Assembly (NCBI GenBank): GCA_036346255.1
Contig: CM070620.1
Coordinates: 13,318,671-13,382,670, forward strand
Direction: 5' to 3'
DNA: 64,000 nt
Origin: Ampelocalamus luodianensis
Lineage: Eukaryota; Streptophyta; Magnoliopsida; Poales; Poaceae
Below, one piece after another: positions 10,993 to 23,580 of the stretch. Numbering within the stretch: the first letter of the stretch is position 1; each line of letters starts with the position of its first letter. Below the pieces are notes generated by a model. It was given only the letters and a program-made list of their open reading frames with translations, did not search any database and was not told where the DNA came from. The position numbers and the translations under genes are program-made.

Positions 10993-13900
10993 ATGGAAAC
11001 AGTGGTTTATATAGCAGTATGGGCTGCGACCTTGGCCATGGTCGTAGCCTCCATCCTGTGGGGATACAGATGGAGCCACCCGAAAGCAAACGGCCGGCTG
11101 CCTCCGGGCTCCCTCGGCCTCCCTCTTCTCGGCGAGACCGTGCAGTTCTTCGCGCCGAACCCTACGTGCGACGTGTCCTCCTTTGTCAAGGAGAGGGTGA
11201 ACAGGTACGTATAAGTACTTAACCACGCACGTACCGGCCAACCGGCCGTGTCGAAACCAAGCAGATCACAATCACATTGGTTGCATCCGTGGCGTAAGTA
11301 TGAGAGAGCTTGCTGAAACGTTGGATGTGTAGGTACGGCACTATCTTCAAGACCAGCGTCGTCGGCCGGGCGGTGGTCGTGTCGGCGGACCCGGACCTGA
11401 ACCACTACGTGTTCCAGCAGGAGGGGAAGCTGTTCGAGAGCTGGTACCCGGACACCTTCACCGAGATCTTTGGCCGCGACAACGTCGGCTCCCTGCACGG
11501 CGTCATGTACAAGTACCTCAAGACCCTCATACTCCGCCTGTACGGCCAGGAGAACCTCCGGGCGGTGCTCCTCGCCGAGACGGACCACGCCTGCCGTGCC
11601 AGCCTCGCCTCCTGGGCCGGTCAGCCTAGCGTCGAGCTCAAGGACGGCATCTCCACCGTAAGACCATATATTTTGTGTTGTAACCACTAATGCTGCGTTT
11701 AACATCAGGTTAGATTGCTGATGTACATCAATGTCTTGAAACTTCTCTTAGCTGATATTTGATCTCACTGCGAAGAAGCTGATCGGCTACGAGCCGTCAA
11801 AGTCGTCGGAGAATCTGAGGAAGAACTTCATGGCCTTCATTCGCGGGCTTATATCGTTCCCTGTGGACATTCCCGGCACTGCATATCATGAGTGCATGCA
11901 GGTATGCACAATTGCACATGCACATGCACATAATACATCTTGAGCAACGTAGTGAACAAAACTGCACATGCGTGCCAAGTCAACAAATGGCCATTCACAT
12001 GCGCACAGTCAATGGTTCTCGAGGAATCCACTCCGTTAAGCTTCTCCTATCTTGAACACTTGAGAGAGCAGAAATTGCATGTGTAGGGGAGGAAGAACGC
12101 GATGAAAGTGCTTAAGAAGATGATGAGGGAGAGGATGGCCGACCCGGGGAGGCAATGCGAGGACTTCTTCGACGTCGTGATCGAGGAGCTGAGGAGGGAG
12201 AAGCCCGTCCTCACAGAGGCCATCGCGCTCGACCTCATGTTCGTGCTCCTCTTCGCGAGCTTCGAGACGACGGCCTTGGCCCTCACGCTAGGCATTAAGC
12301 TCCTGGCCGAAAACCCGAGAGTGCTCGAGACGTTAACGGTTAGTGTAAACTGCAGTTGTTTACTTCTCTCGACGTGGTGTGCCTGACAGCCTGAGCAAGG
12401 CAACTAGGCGAGCTACTGCCTACTTGTGCCAAAAAACAATTGACGAGATGATGCTCTTGTGTGGCCAGGAGGAGCATGAGGCGATTGTTAGGGACAGGAA
12501 GGACCGTGATGCCGGGCTCACGTGGGCCGAGTACAGGTCGATGACCTTCACATCTCAGGTGAGCCTAACCGGGACTAGCTAGCTAAGTGCAAGTTTTTTT
12601 TTTTTCTGGCGAACACTCAAAAGCTTTGCGTGTGAATGTATTAGCAGGAATAGCTAAGTGCAAGTTGCACTGTTAAGAAAGCTCGATCTAACATTAATTG
12701 AGTCATGGCATTATCATATAGAGTGGCAAAGCACAAGAACCCTAACAGACCAATGCGATTTTGCAAGTGCTTACTTTGTGTTTCGTGCTTTTGTAACCAA
12801 ATGCACAGTCCACGAGAGAGAAGATATGGTAGTTATATGTCTTAACAACCACTACTACTCCGAATAATATTAATTGAAGCATCCAAAAGAGAGAGAAAGA
12901 AGAAAATGGTAGAAAGAAACTGGATTTGACTACTTGAATTAGCGTTCTGAACTGACACCCCTGCCCTTTATTTTTTTTTGTTATGCATGAAGGTCACATT
13001 GGAGATAGCAAGGCTGGCAAACATCGTGCCGGGGATTTTTCGGAAGGCCTTGCAAGACATTGAATTCAAAGGTACATAGAGTAAATATCCTGACGTGTTT
13101 GAACTTTAATTGAACAAACATATTTTTCTTTGCAAAACCAATGAAATTCAACATTTTCCTATATATGCTACTTTGGATGCATGCAGACTACACCATTCCA
13201 GCAGGATGGGGAGTCATGGTGTGCCCTCCAGCAGTGCACTTAAATCCCGAAATATATGAAGACCCATTAGCGTTTAATCCATGGAGGTGGCAGGTTTGTG
13301 CTGTTTGATCTATATGCAAGCTGAAATCCCCTCTATTCCTTTGGAATGCAACTGAATATTAGGGTTTCGGCGTGCCGGATTTAGTTGAACTGACTTCCAA
13401 GATGGAGTGCAATTGTATATGGTAGTTTTAGTTTCAGGGTTTTGATTGTTTAATTCTTCCAAGGTTCCCAGTGCCCAGCAAACTAGCATGAATCCTACCC
13501 TGAAATCTGACCACTTTAATCAACTATAAGTCACCATGTTTTAGTGAACTAACTACTTGTAATTGTAAGCTATTTGTCGTATCTATAAACTAGACAATAG
13601 ATAAGAGGACCCTGGGCTCTCTACGATGCGAAGGGGAAACCCCGAAGGTCCCCAAAGATAAGAAAACGGTATTAAAGTGTATTAAATATGTCTCTTTATT
13701 GGTCAATAGCCCCCTAACCACAAGGGGAAATGGACTATTTATAATGTTATATTCATAGTACAGGATATTACAGTCCTATCTCTAAAAAGGTCCTATGACT
13801 ATAGGGGCTTCAGCGTCTTTGCACCTACTCAAGCGTAGCCTCTAGTGCACGGTAGACTTTCGTAGGTTTGGTCCACCACGTACATCTGTACTTCTGGTTC

Positions 13901-16181
13901 ACAAGTGGCCTTGACTCCCTTCGCTACATGCAAGGTGGCCTCGGAGTAAAGGCTCCTTGGACCCCCTTCACTTCGTGCGAGGTGGCCTGGAGTGAGGGCT
14001 CCCTAGACCCCCTTCGCTCTAGGCTATGTTGTACTCTTCTGTCGAGGTTGCATTCAACTACCTTTTTGTACCCTTCGGTCTGTGCAAAGGGGTACCTGGT
14101 ACCCTTCGATCGACTTGGTCAATGTGTACCCTTGGCTTGGTGACTTCGCTAGGTTGTTGGGGCCGATGAGCCACCCCTACGCCACTATTGAACCCAACTG
14201 CGAAATTCAGTCAATGATGCTTGAATTATGGAGTTTCTCCAAGTTGTAGTATAACTTGGAAGGATAAGAAAAAGACACACAAAGTTTGCACATGGTGTAT
14301 AACTCACACTAGTAAGTAATAAGCGTAAAGTACTGTGCCAGTCACCTTGGAAGAACGTACCAAAATGTAGTATATTTTACAACGAATTGCGTGGGTTTAT
14401 GACCAGTAATGTACTAGCATGTCTGGGTTTTAGGGTTCTAATCCGACAATGACTCAATGCGGCAGGTGAACCATGCATGTGCTATTTCACATATCCCCAG
14501 TGAAATCAGAGAAGAAACAGAGGGAACATATATATAAGACGGGAGTAAATAAACCTATCTTGCCTATCTAGGGGATGAACCTGGAAATGCAGTAACAATA
14601 AGTTCAGCTCTTTGCGTCAAAAAAATAAGTTCAGCTCTTTGTAAGTTTGTATTGTGCTAGGTGATTAGCCCACATGGGCGCAGTCTAGTCAGTTCATGGA
14701 GAAGCATATTGTCAAATCTACATCATTGGAGGATCTCCTAGATACACCTACGTTAATCTTAAAAGGTAAAAATCTAGAAACTCCCACATTAATCTAAAAA
14801 ATGGCTAAAAATTATGTTATTAATCACAAAAAAAACATCTAATCCGTCCAATTGATATATCCAAGTACAATGATATCTTAGATTCACTCACATTGCTGGT
14901 GGTGTTTTACAACAAATGAAGTTTCTTTTCGTTGTTAACTTGGACTTGGTTCTCCTTCGTAACAAACATAGACTCCACAAGTTTGATTTGTACTTTAATA
15001 CATACAAAAGATGGAGTATCTGATTCTGACACATGCAAGGATATGGACTCTCAAGATACATGCATGTGTAATTTGGATTCTAGAGTTCACATGTCATTTC
15101 AGAAATCAAGTCCCATGTTAACCCTTTAAGGTAAAAAAATCTAGAAACTTCCACATTAATCTAAAAAGGAAAAAATGGCTTGAAATTCTCTCATTAATCA
15201 GAAAAAGAAAACACCTAATCCATCCAATTGGTATATCCAAGTACAATGATGTCTTAGATATTCACTCACATCGCTGCAGGTGTTTTACAACAAACAAAGC
15301 TTCTTTACGTTGTTAACTTGGGCTCAGTTCCCCTTTGTAACAAATATGGACTCCACAAGTTTGATTTGTACTTTAATACATACAGAAGATAGAGTATCTG
15401 AATCTGACACATACATGGATATGGACTCTCACGATGCATGCATGTGTAAATTGGATTCTAGAGTTCACGTGTTATTTCAGAAATTAAATTTTTAAAAATA
15501 TGAAACTAAATTTGGTATAAAATTTATAATTATTGATAATAACATCATTACTTGAAATATGTGACACGGGTTGATGAATAGTGTTACTTAATTCTCACTG
15601 TTCTGCTTATGTGGAACACGTAGGAATAAAGAAAGGAAGCGGCCTAAGAGTCATAACAGTAGGAACAAGCCTGAAGCAAATTACTGTTCAGTAGCGATAG
15701 AATAAGATCTGCTTCTTGAAGCCTCCATGCATGCATTCGTAAGCATGAGAATAAAGTGCTGTGTCTTGAACTTTTGCGTAGTCTTACTGAACTATTTCTC
15801 TGGACAACACTTTTGGTTCTGGCTTGAGCAGGACAAGCCGGAAATCACTGGTGGAACGAAGCATTTCATGGCCTTCGGTGGTGGCCTCCGGTTCTGCGTT
15901 GGAACCGATCTCAGCAAGGTCTTGATGGCAACGTTCATCCACTGCCTGGTTACAAAATACAGGTATCAATTTTTTTTTTTTTGGAAAGACCTACGGATAT
16001 CGTCTGTCACTTGTACATAAATTAAATGTATAGTGCAAAGTGCTTCCTTCTGAAAAAATTGGAATCTAAGCACACAATTGCTCATTTCAGGTGGAAGACA
16101 ATAAAAGGAGGAAACATAGTCCGTACCCCGGGCCTCAGCTTCCCAGACGGCTTTCATGTTCAGCTTTTCCCTAAGAACTGA
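10993..16181 (+). CDS. CYP87A: Cytochrome P450, CYP87A-like, nine exons, 478 aa
   Basis: A haem monooxygenase expected in the ER membrane. Exons: 10993-11204, 11333-11657, 11752-11901, 12087-12338, 12469-12558, 12993-13071, 13187-13293, 15832-15962, 16091-16181. All junctions are GT-AG and the joined frame is open, ending in TGA. Residues 5-23 form the membrane anchor, followed by the proline hinge LPPGSLGLPLLGE (36-48). The I-helix oxygen-binding motif is ASFETT at 286-291, ExxR is EIAR at 347-350, and the haem loop is FGGGLRFCVG at 420-429 with Cys427. Sequence such as FQQEGKLFESWYPDTFTEIF and VRLANIVPGIFRK-like text matches CYP87A. Members of CYP87A act on triterpenoids or sterols in some plants and one rice member is auxin-linked (family knowledge); the substrate here is unknown. 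The start is the first ATG after the TATA box, in good context. Intron 7 (2538 bp) carries repeats but leaves both splice sites intact. Confidence 0.93.
13600..14165. repeat. GC-richer repeat-like insertion in P450 intron 7
   Basis: The composition differs sharply from the surrounding AT-rich intron. A unit of about 48 bp built around GGCCT...GGACCCCCTTC recurs two to three times between 13906 and 14030. It ends with TTGTTGGGGCCGATGAGCC near 14155, which looks like an LTR edge. No ORF and no target duplication were found. It could be an old solo LTR, but family and orientation are unknown. Confidence 0.4.
14763..15492. repeat. 365-bp tandem duplication in P450 intron 7
   Basis: Copy 1 is 14763-15127 and copy 2 is 15128-15492. 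Both start AAGGTAAAAA(AA)TCTAGAAACT and both contain CACAAGTTTGATTTGTACTT. Similarity is high throughout, with a few substitutions and small gaps, which suggests local unequal exchange or slippage after the intron had acquired the unit. Confidence 0.88.
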
Positions 16182-16701
16182 CACTTCTGTATGGTCATGG
16201 CTGCTTGCAGCTAAATATACAAGAAATAAGTGTAATTGTGTAAAGAAGGCATATCTAGGTGATGAAGTCTGTATGACTGTATACTTGAGGTTATTTTAGG
16301 GTACCTCCTTGTTAGTATAGTGGTCCCATGGCTGAAATATTTAGGCCTCTAATCCAAACAAGAGGTATTTTTGTTGTTTGTTTCCCATGTGGTTAGTCGT
16401 CTACACGGTCTGTCTACCCATATGTTGTGTGTATCTGTTTGTGTCCACATGGATAGTGCAAATTTAAAAGAAAGCGTTTGCCTATGTATACTTTCATGAC
16501 CTTTTTTGCATCTGATACAAATATTTGCAAACACTGGCAGCATTGTACCATCACTCACGCATTCCTCTTCCTCTGTAGCTCTATACGATTTGCGGTAGCG
16601 AAGTACACCAAAATATGGACCAAACATTAAATTAGGTAACATTGTTCACCTTGCAGTTTCAGTACTAATAAGATTCTCAGTGTAAGTAATAATAATATTA
16701 T
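16182..16701. other. 3' flank of the P450 gene
   Basis: No gene is seen. AAATAA-like poly(A) signals occur around 16220. The remainder is ordinary AT-rich sequence up to an LTR-like boundary near 16702. Confidence 0.55.
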
Positions 16702-18570
16702 TGTGGAGACCATGTGGTTTGGTCCTAATCTAGATAATGAACAATAGAAATCGTTGTCAAATAGTTTGGGGGAGTAAACTCTCATATTTGCAAATTGTCA
16801 GTTTGTTGTCAGGGTATAGGCGATCTGACCAGCTATGGGGGGCGGTCAGATCGGCGGAGCAACCTTTTGATAAATGGGTACCAAATACTTGTGTGGGAGT
16901 ATTTGGGAATGTGTTTGCATCAGGTGCTATTGAAAATAGAGATTGGATGCGAAACTAGATAAAGTTTAACCGAAAAGTTCAGATATGGGTGTTTTGTGGA
17001 AATGGAAAGCGGTCTGACCGGCCGTTGGTTGGCAGTCTGACCGGTCCTCTGTTAATGGAGAGAGTAGTCAGACCGGCCAGGGAGGTCAGAGAGGCTATGG
17101 GTTGGTGGTCTGATCAACCAAAGGCTGGCGGTGGCGATTTCAGCATAGTGAGGTGTGCTGATTTTGGTGATTTGGTCAAAGTCATGGGATTAGTGCGTAT
17201 GTGTTACATGATGCATGTTTTGACTAACGTAGGTCAAGTTGTGAAGTACATGTGTATGAAATCGATTTTTTAGTCTATTATTGCGCAGGGACGTTCATAG
17301 TCAACTACAGTCAACGGCAAGGATGATCGGGACTTGGTTTAGTGAAATCAAGGAACAGAATGATCGAGAATGCCAGATGAAGTGGTTGGTCTCAAGCAAA
17401 ACGTATGGAGAAGAATGAGAAGTTTGGTGCAACGGATTGTATTAAGTGGCTTGGGTCGGTGCAAGTGTTGAGACGGTCCGGTGGGAGCCGGATGAGAGAG
17501 ACTTGCCGGAATAAGGAAAGCCATTGATGCACCTACATGTGGCAAAGCATGGGATTGCTTCACAAGATTGAACTCGGTCAAGATGGAAATATCGAGAAGG
17601 GGTATTTTTGTATCTTCACCGAAAATATCGGGTTGGCGACCTTCGAGAAACCGCGACGCATGACGGCGCAAAGAAGAAGCGGTTTAGGTGAAACCCGCTT
17701 TGAGAAGCATGCATCAGTGTAAGACATGTTTGTTTGTGGGCTTAACAGGTGCCTTATAAGGTTTCTCTTTAGACCTAGCATCCACTATATAAGAGTTGGT
17801 GTAGAATTGTAACAACCAAGGCTCTGAGAACCTTAATGTGAGATTTGTGAAAAGTGGAGAGAATAAAAGAGGTTGGGCTTTGAGAGATGTATTGAGAGAA
17901 AAATTGTAGGATTGGGTACTCATGAGTAAGGTTTTGTCCTCTATATAGGAGTGGTTGTAAACCTTCAATTTCTCAATATCAATCAAATCGTGCAAAGATG
18001 TGTTATCTCTTATTCTTGCTCTCTTTCTTGTGATTTTGATGTTCTTGTATTCTAGGGTTTTGACTTGGTCCTCTGCTTTAATCTAGCTTACTAGGATTTG
18101 TGAAAATCAATCTAAGGTCATATTGACCATCTTTCATCTACGAGCAAGTTTTTAGATTAAGTTTAGATTTCTACTGGATTTATTGCCTTCTTGCCATCCA
18201 ACAAGAAATTCATGTAACATTAGTTATGATTGTCTCGATCTTCGATTGAAATAGGTTTTTAACCTTCTTGTAGAGCTACGTCTAAAATCCCTAGTGTTTT
18301 GGGTATCTAGATCAAAAGTTAGGTCGTTTTGTGGATTTTTCATTACGCTATTTTTCTGTCAGAGGGAGCGGTCAGACCGATCGTGCGGTTAGACTGGCTG
18401 GGTGGCGTTGAAGTATGATTTTTTTTTTTGCTCAAATCTTCTGTTGTGATTTTGAGAATTTGATCTTTGTAACTTTGCATTGCTATTGGAGTGAAAAGGG
18501 AGTCGAATACCATAGGAGAAAAAATCTTGCTATTTCGGTCAAGAATCGTAATTTAGTATTCATCACATCT
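16702..18570 (+). mobile_element. Diverged Sirevirus-like LTR (solo or fragment)
   Basis: It starts TGTGGAGACCATGTGG, resembling the ACCATGTGG start of the LTR at 6654. Its 3' part (GCTATTGGAGTGAAAAGGG near 18482) parallels GCTATTGAAGTGAAATTTG of that LTR. GGTCTGACCGG/GGTCAGACCGG palindromes are clustered at 16820-17110 and again at 18365-18400. A TATA box lies at 17786. No internal domain flanks it and the end near 18570 is degraded, so the boundaries are approximate. Confidence 0.6.
17786..17792 (+). promoter_or_regulatory. TATA box of the diverged LTR
   Basis: TATATAA is in the sequence CCACTATATAAGAG, about 1.1 kb into the LTR, in the position expected for the U3/R boundary. Confidence 0.5.
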
Positions 18571-19111
18571 TGACGAAAAGTCTCCCTGAACCGGACACTT
18601 TTCCGAGCCCCTCGAAGAACTGAAAATTTGCGAGCGAACTAGATGAATTTACCTTGCCGGGTCCGTCGAGGTTTGGATTCACGGTAGTATATCTCCATGG
18701 CTACATGCTCCTTGGCAGAAGCGCATCTGAAGTTGGTTTCCAACAGGACGAGGCGGTCGCCGCCAGACCTCGCTCGCCTTGCCCCGCCCGCCAGTTCTCG
18801 GCCACACGGACGAACACGATCGTCGATTCGACCGACGTGCCGCGGTGGTTTCTTAGTGTTAGCGGCCTCCACCCTGGCCCGTGGTTGTTTCGGCCCTACT
18901 TCCCCTCGTCATGGCTAATATTCCCATGTAAGGAGTGGATTGGAAAGATAGAGTACCATGCAACGCTAACGTCTTCTTGGGCCTTTACGCTGTATGGATA
19001 AGCTATGGGCTTCAGGTCCATACGTACTATACAAGGACCGGCACGAACTGTCAATTGGTGTATGCACCATGGATCAATGGTAGTCACGGACATAAGCCTG
19101 TCACGAAGGAT
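18571..19111. other. Short GC-rich patch of unknown origin
   Basis: A 77-codon frame on the minus strand (18639-18872; it includes RFRCASAKEHVAMEIYY-like text) stands out by composition. It has no recognised domain and no clear splice sites. It could be a gene fragment. The rest shows nothing identifiable. Confidence 0.3.
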
Positions 19112-19505
19112 TAGGGGTGAAAATGGGACGGATATTTCCCAATTTGAAGCTGGATTCGAGCGGAAGGATCTGGGAAGGGAATTTACTATTCGGCCAGAGT
19201 TGGGACGGTATCCGGATTCGGGATAGGTTACGAAGCGGGTAATATCTGACAGATCCAGGATGGGACCCGGATGTCGGATGTTTTACTTACCGGATATCTA
19301 GCAAATCTAACTCATGGCCCGGTCCCATGGCCCAACCCACTCTTAGTCCTAACCCTAGACTCACTCCTCTCCTCCACCCAGCCACACAACTCACACCTAG
19401 TCCTATGGCCACACCAGCTCACCTCTGCCTCCCACTCCTAGGTTCCCAGCCGCATCTAGCTCCCATGCCCTAATCGCTGACTCGCCACCGTGACCCTGTC
19501 CCATC

Positions 19506-20106
19506 CAAGGTTGTCAGAGTCGTGATTCTGAATCAGATCGGAGATACTCCGGTAGGATCTCATTTTAGGATCGAATTGTAGAATCTAAGATTCTACCTGG
19601 TTCCACTAAAGATACTTTTTTCCAATGTGTAGTGTATTTCAAGAGTGATATGAGTGTTTATTTGGTCATTTGACATCTAATTTGATTGATAAATGTCTAA
19701 ATCATAGTTTAGATTCCATATCATTCAGAGCTACAACTAAAATATTGATTTTAACAACCTTGCTATTACCTGAACATTTTACATAAAAAGTAAAATAAAT
19801 AAATAAAATAATTTTTATTATTCAAAACCTCCAAATCTTAATGTCTAACCTACAAATTACTTAGTATTTATCATACAACTTGAATTGAGGGATATGACAC
19901 AACCAAACACCTAAATCTTTTATAATTTGAGGTGATGCGTGATTCTACCCGATTCTACCATGATTCTACCACGATTCTATGACTAGGAGAGTGACTCTTC
20001 CACAATTCTACTAGTGTGACTCTAGATGCGATTTGAATCGTATTGGTGTTGTAGGATCGTAGAATCGTACGATTCTACGATTAGAGTCACGATTTTAACA
20101 ACCTTG
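19506..20106. mobile_element. 601-bp non-autonomous hAT element
   Basis: The ends are CAAGGTTGTCAGAGTCGTGA and, inverted on the right, CAAGGTTGTTAAAATCGTGA. They are flanked by identical 8-bp target duplications GTCCCATC at 19498-19505 and 20107-20114. Eight-base duplications are diagnostic of hAT transposition. Internal sequence is rich in GATTCTAC/GTAGAATC inverted motifs and has no coding capacity. Confidence 0.9.
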
Positions 20107-23100
20107 GTCCCATCTCCACCCGCCCGGAGCCACAACCGTCGGAGAGGGACAACCGAAGGTGGAGCCTCTCCAGTCGTCGTCATCGTCGGCCCCTCTACAG
20201 TCGTCATCTCCACCCCTCTCTGGTCGCCTCCAGCTGTAAGATCGAGGAGGCCGACTAGTGGGGGGTTGAATAGGTGGTTTTTTAAAAATTCTTTTGGTTA
20301 AAACCTTTCTAATGAGGAAGCTAATATCAAAACGGTTTTGCACAATCAAAACATCAATCAACTAGTCTTTACTAAATGCACCAACAATATAAGACTAAAC
20401 AATGATAGCAATCATACAAAGATGAATAAACAATTTAATTCTATAAATGTAAATTGCAATAAAGTAAAGCACAAGAGATCAAACCACAATGACACGATGA
20501 TATTTTACCATGGTGTTCGGAGACTTGCCGGTTTCCCATAATCCACGTTGAGGTAAGCCCAAACCAATTGGACCGGCTCCACAAATTAAACCAACACCTC
20601 CGAGATAAGTCCAACCACTTGGACCGGTTCCAAAACAAACAAACACCTCGATCCACTCAGGGTTGCTCTTCCTCTACTCTGGAGATGGCGAGCACCAAGC
20701 CACTTACAACCGCCAGGCCTTCTCACACTCTTTGTTGAGAAGATTACTGGATCACGACGCCTCTACGCCATCTAGGTGTCAGCACACACCAAGAGTAACA
20801 AGTCGAAGACTCTCACTTGAACTAATCAAGTGTCTATGCTCAATGGATATACAATCCACTACCTAATGCAACACATGCACTAGAATTTACCTCTCAAAGC
20901 TCACTAAGTGCAACACATGCACAAAAGAGAGGAGAGGGCTTGCTCTTTGCTTAAGGGAATGAATATGGCACCAGTAGCATCTCCCACAACCGGTCAAGGT
21001 GGGTATTTATAGCCCACATATAAAAACTAGCCGTTGGGGAGTAGTCACAGAAAAATAGGGATAAACTAGTCTGACCGTCAACTAATGGCGGTCGGACCGT
21101 CCAAGCGCAATGACTATAAAACTAGCCGTTAGACTCACTTCCGGTCTAATCGCTCAAACCCGGCGGATCGCCAAGGGTGCGGTCGACCGCCAAGGAATTC
21201 TACTAGTGTGACTCTAGATGCGATTTGAATCGTATTGGTGTTGTAGGATCGTAGAATCGTACGATTCTACGATTAGAGTCGCGATTTTAACAACCTTGGT
21301 CCCATCTCCACCCGCCCGGAGCCACAACCGTCGGAGAGGGACAACCGGGGTGGAGCCTCTCGATCGCCGCCATCGTCGGCCCTCTACGATCGTCATCTCC
21401 ACCTCTCTCGGTCGCCTCCAGCTGTAAGATCGAGGAGGCCGACTAGTGGGGGGTTGAATAGGTGGTTTTTATAAAATTCTTTTGGTTAAAACCTTTCTAA
21501 TGAGGAAGCTAATATCAAAACGGTTTTGCACAATCAAAACATCAATCAACTAGTCTTTACTAAGTGCACCAACAATATAAGACTAAACAATGATAGCAAT
21601 CATACAAAGATGAATAAACAATTTAATTCTATAAATGTAAATTGCAATAAAGTAAAGCACAAGAGATCAAACCACAATGACACGATGATATTTTACCATG
21701 GTGTTCTGAGACTTGCGGTTTCCCATAATCCACGTTGAGGTAAGCCCAAACCAATTGGACCGGCTCCTCAAATTAAGCCAACACCTCCGAGGTAAGTCCA
21801 ACCACTTGGACCGGTTCCAAAACAAACCAACACCTCGATCCACTCAGGGTTTCTCTTCCTCTACTCTGGAGATGGCGAGCACCAAGCCACTTACAACCGC
21901 CAGGCCTTCTCACACGCTTTGTTGAGAAGATTACTGGATCACGACGCCTCTACGCCATCTAGGTGTCAGCACACACCAAGAGTAACAAGTCGAAGACTCT
22001 CACTTGAACTAATCAAGTGTCTATGCTCAATGGATATACAATCCACTACCTAATGCAACACATGCACTAGGATTTACCTCTCAAAGCTCACTAAGTGCAA
22101 CACATGCACAAAAGAGAGGAGAGGGCTTGCTCTTTGCTTAAGGGAATGAATATGGCACCAGTAGCATCTCCCACAACCGGTCAAGGTGGGTATTTATAGC
22201 CCACATATAAAAACTAGCCGTTGGGGAGTAGTCACAGAAAAATAGGGATAAACTAGTCTGACCGTCAACTAATGGCCGGTCGGACCGTCCAAGCGCAACA
22301 GCTATAAAACTAGCCGTTAGACTCACTTCCGGTCGACCGCTCAAACCCGGTCAGACCGCCAAGGGTGCGGTCAGACCGCTCAAGGAATTCTACTAGTGTG
22401 ACTCTAGATGCGATTTGAATCGTATTGGTGTTGTAGGATCGTAGAATCGTACGATTTTACGATTAGAGTCGCGATTTTAACAACCTTGGTCCCATCTCCA
22501 CCCGCCCGGAGCCACAACCGTCGGAGAGGGACAACCGAAGGTGGAGCCTCTCCAGTCGTCGCCATCGTCGGCCCCTCTACAGTCGTCATCTCCACCCCTC
22601 TCTGGTCGCCTCCAGCTGTAAGATCGAGGAGGCCGACTAGTGGGGGTTGAATAGGTGGTTTTTTTAAAATTCTTTTGGTTAAAACCTTTCTAATGAGGAA
22701 GCTAATATCAAAACGGTTTTGCACAATCAAAACATCAATCAACTAGTCTTTACTAAGTGCACCAACAATATAAGACTAAACAATGATAGCAATCATACAA
22801 AGATGAATAAACAATTTAATTCTATAAATGTAAATTGCAATAAAGTAAAGCACAAGAGATCAAACCACAATGACACGATGATATTTTACCATGGTGTTCG
22901 GAGACTTGCCGGTTTCCCATAATCCACGTTGAGGTAAGCCCAAACCAATTGGACCGGCTCCACAAATTAAGCCAACACCTCCGAGGTAAGTCCAACCACT
23001 TGGACCGGTTCCAAAACAAACCAACACCTCGATCCACTCAGGGTTTCTCTTCCTCTACTCTGGAGATGGCGAGCACCAAGCCACTTACAACCGCCAGGCC

Positions 23101-23580
23101 TTCTCACATGCTTTGTTGAGAAGATTACTGGATCACGACGCCTCTACGCCATCTAGGTGTCAGCACACACCAAGAGTAACAAGTCGAAGACTCTCACTTG
23201 AACTAATCAAGTGTCTATGCTCAATGGATATACAATCCACTACCTAATGCAACACATGCACTAGGATTTACCTCTCAAAGCTCACTAAGTGCAACACATG
23301 CACAAAAGAGAGGAGAGGGCTTGCTCTTTGCTTAAGGGAATGAATATGGCACCAGTAGCATCTCCCACAACCGGTCAAGGTGGGTATTTATAGCCCACAT
23401 ATAAAAACTAGCCATTGGGGAGTAGTCACAGAAAAATAGGGATAAACTAGTCTGACCGTCAACTAATGGCCGGTCGGACCGTCCAAGCGCAACAGCTATA
23501 AAACTAGCCGTTAGACTCACTTCCGGTCTGACCGCTCAAACCCGGTCAGACCGCCAAGGGTGCGGTCAGACCGCTCAAGG
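20004..23580. repeat. Tandem triplication of a 1.19-kb segment
   Basis: The units are 20004-21195, 21196-22385 and 22386-23580. Each begins AATTCTACTAGTGTGACTC and ends at CAAGG. A unit contains the right 103 bp of the 601-bp hAT, about 128 bp of host-element DNA, and about 960 bp of the 3' part of the reverse-oriented LTR. Because the unit crosses three pre-existing junctions, duplication came after all those insertions. Copies differ mainly by small indels and by changes in GGTCAGACCG palindromes, which are most eroded in unit 1. Confidence 0.95.
23385..23393 (-). promoter_or_regulatory. LTR TATA box (minus strand), also at 21004 and 22191
   Basis: CTATAAATA on the minus strand occurs at 21004-21012, 22191-22199 and 23385-23393, once per tandem unit. 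Three promoter copies therefore point leftward within 2.4 kb. Confidence 0.5.

Noticed and set aside
11007..11705. 232-codon minus-strand frame opposite P450 exons 1-2
   Set aside because: It is antisense to well-supported exons and introns and reflects GC-rich codon bias, not a gene.
14932..15495. Two similar short proteins in tandem
   Set aside because: They are translations of a 365-bp non-coding tandem duplication inside an intron.
18639..18872. Possible host gene exon on the minus strand
   Set aside because: There is no recognisable domain, no splice sites and no neighbouring exon; kept only as an unexplained GC-rich patch.
20004..23580. Regular repeats considered as CRISPR-like array
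   Set aside because: Units are 1.19 kb without short spacers and contain transposon ends; the genome is a plant.
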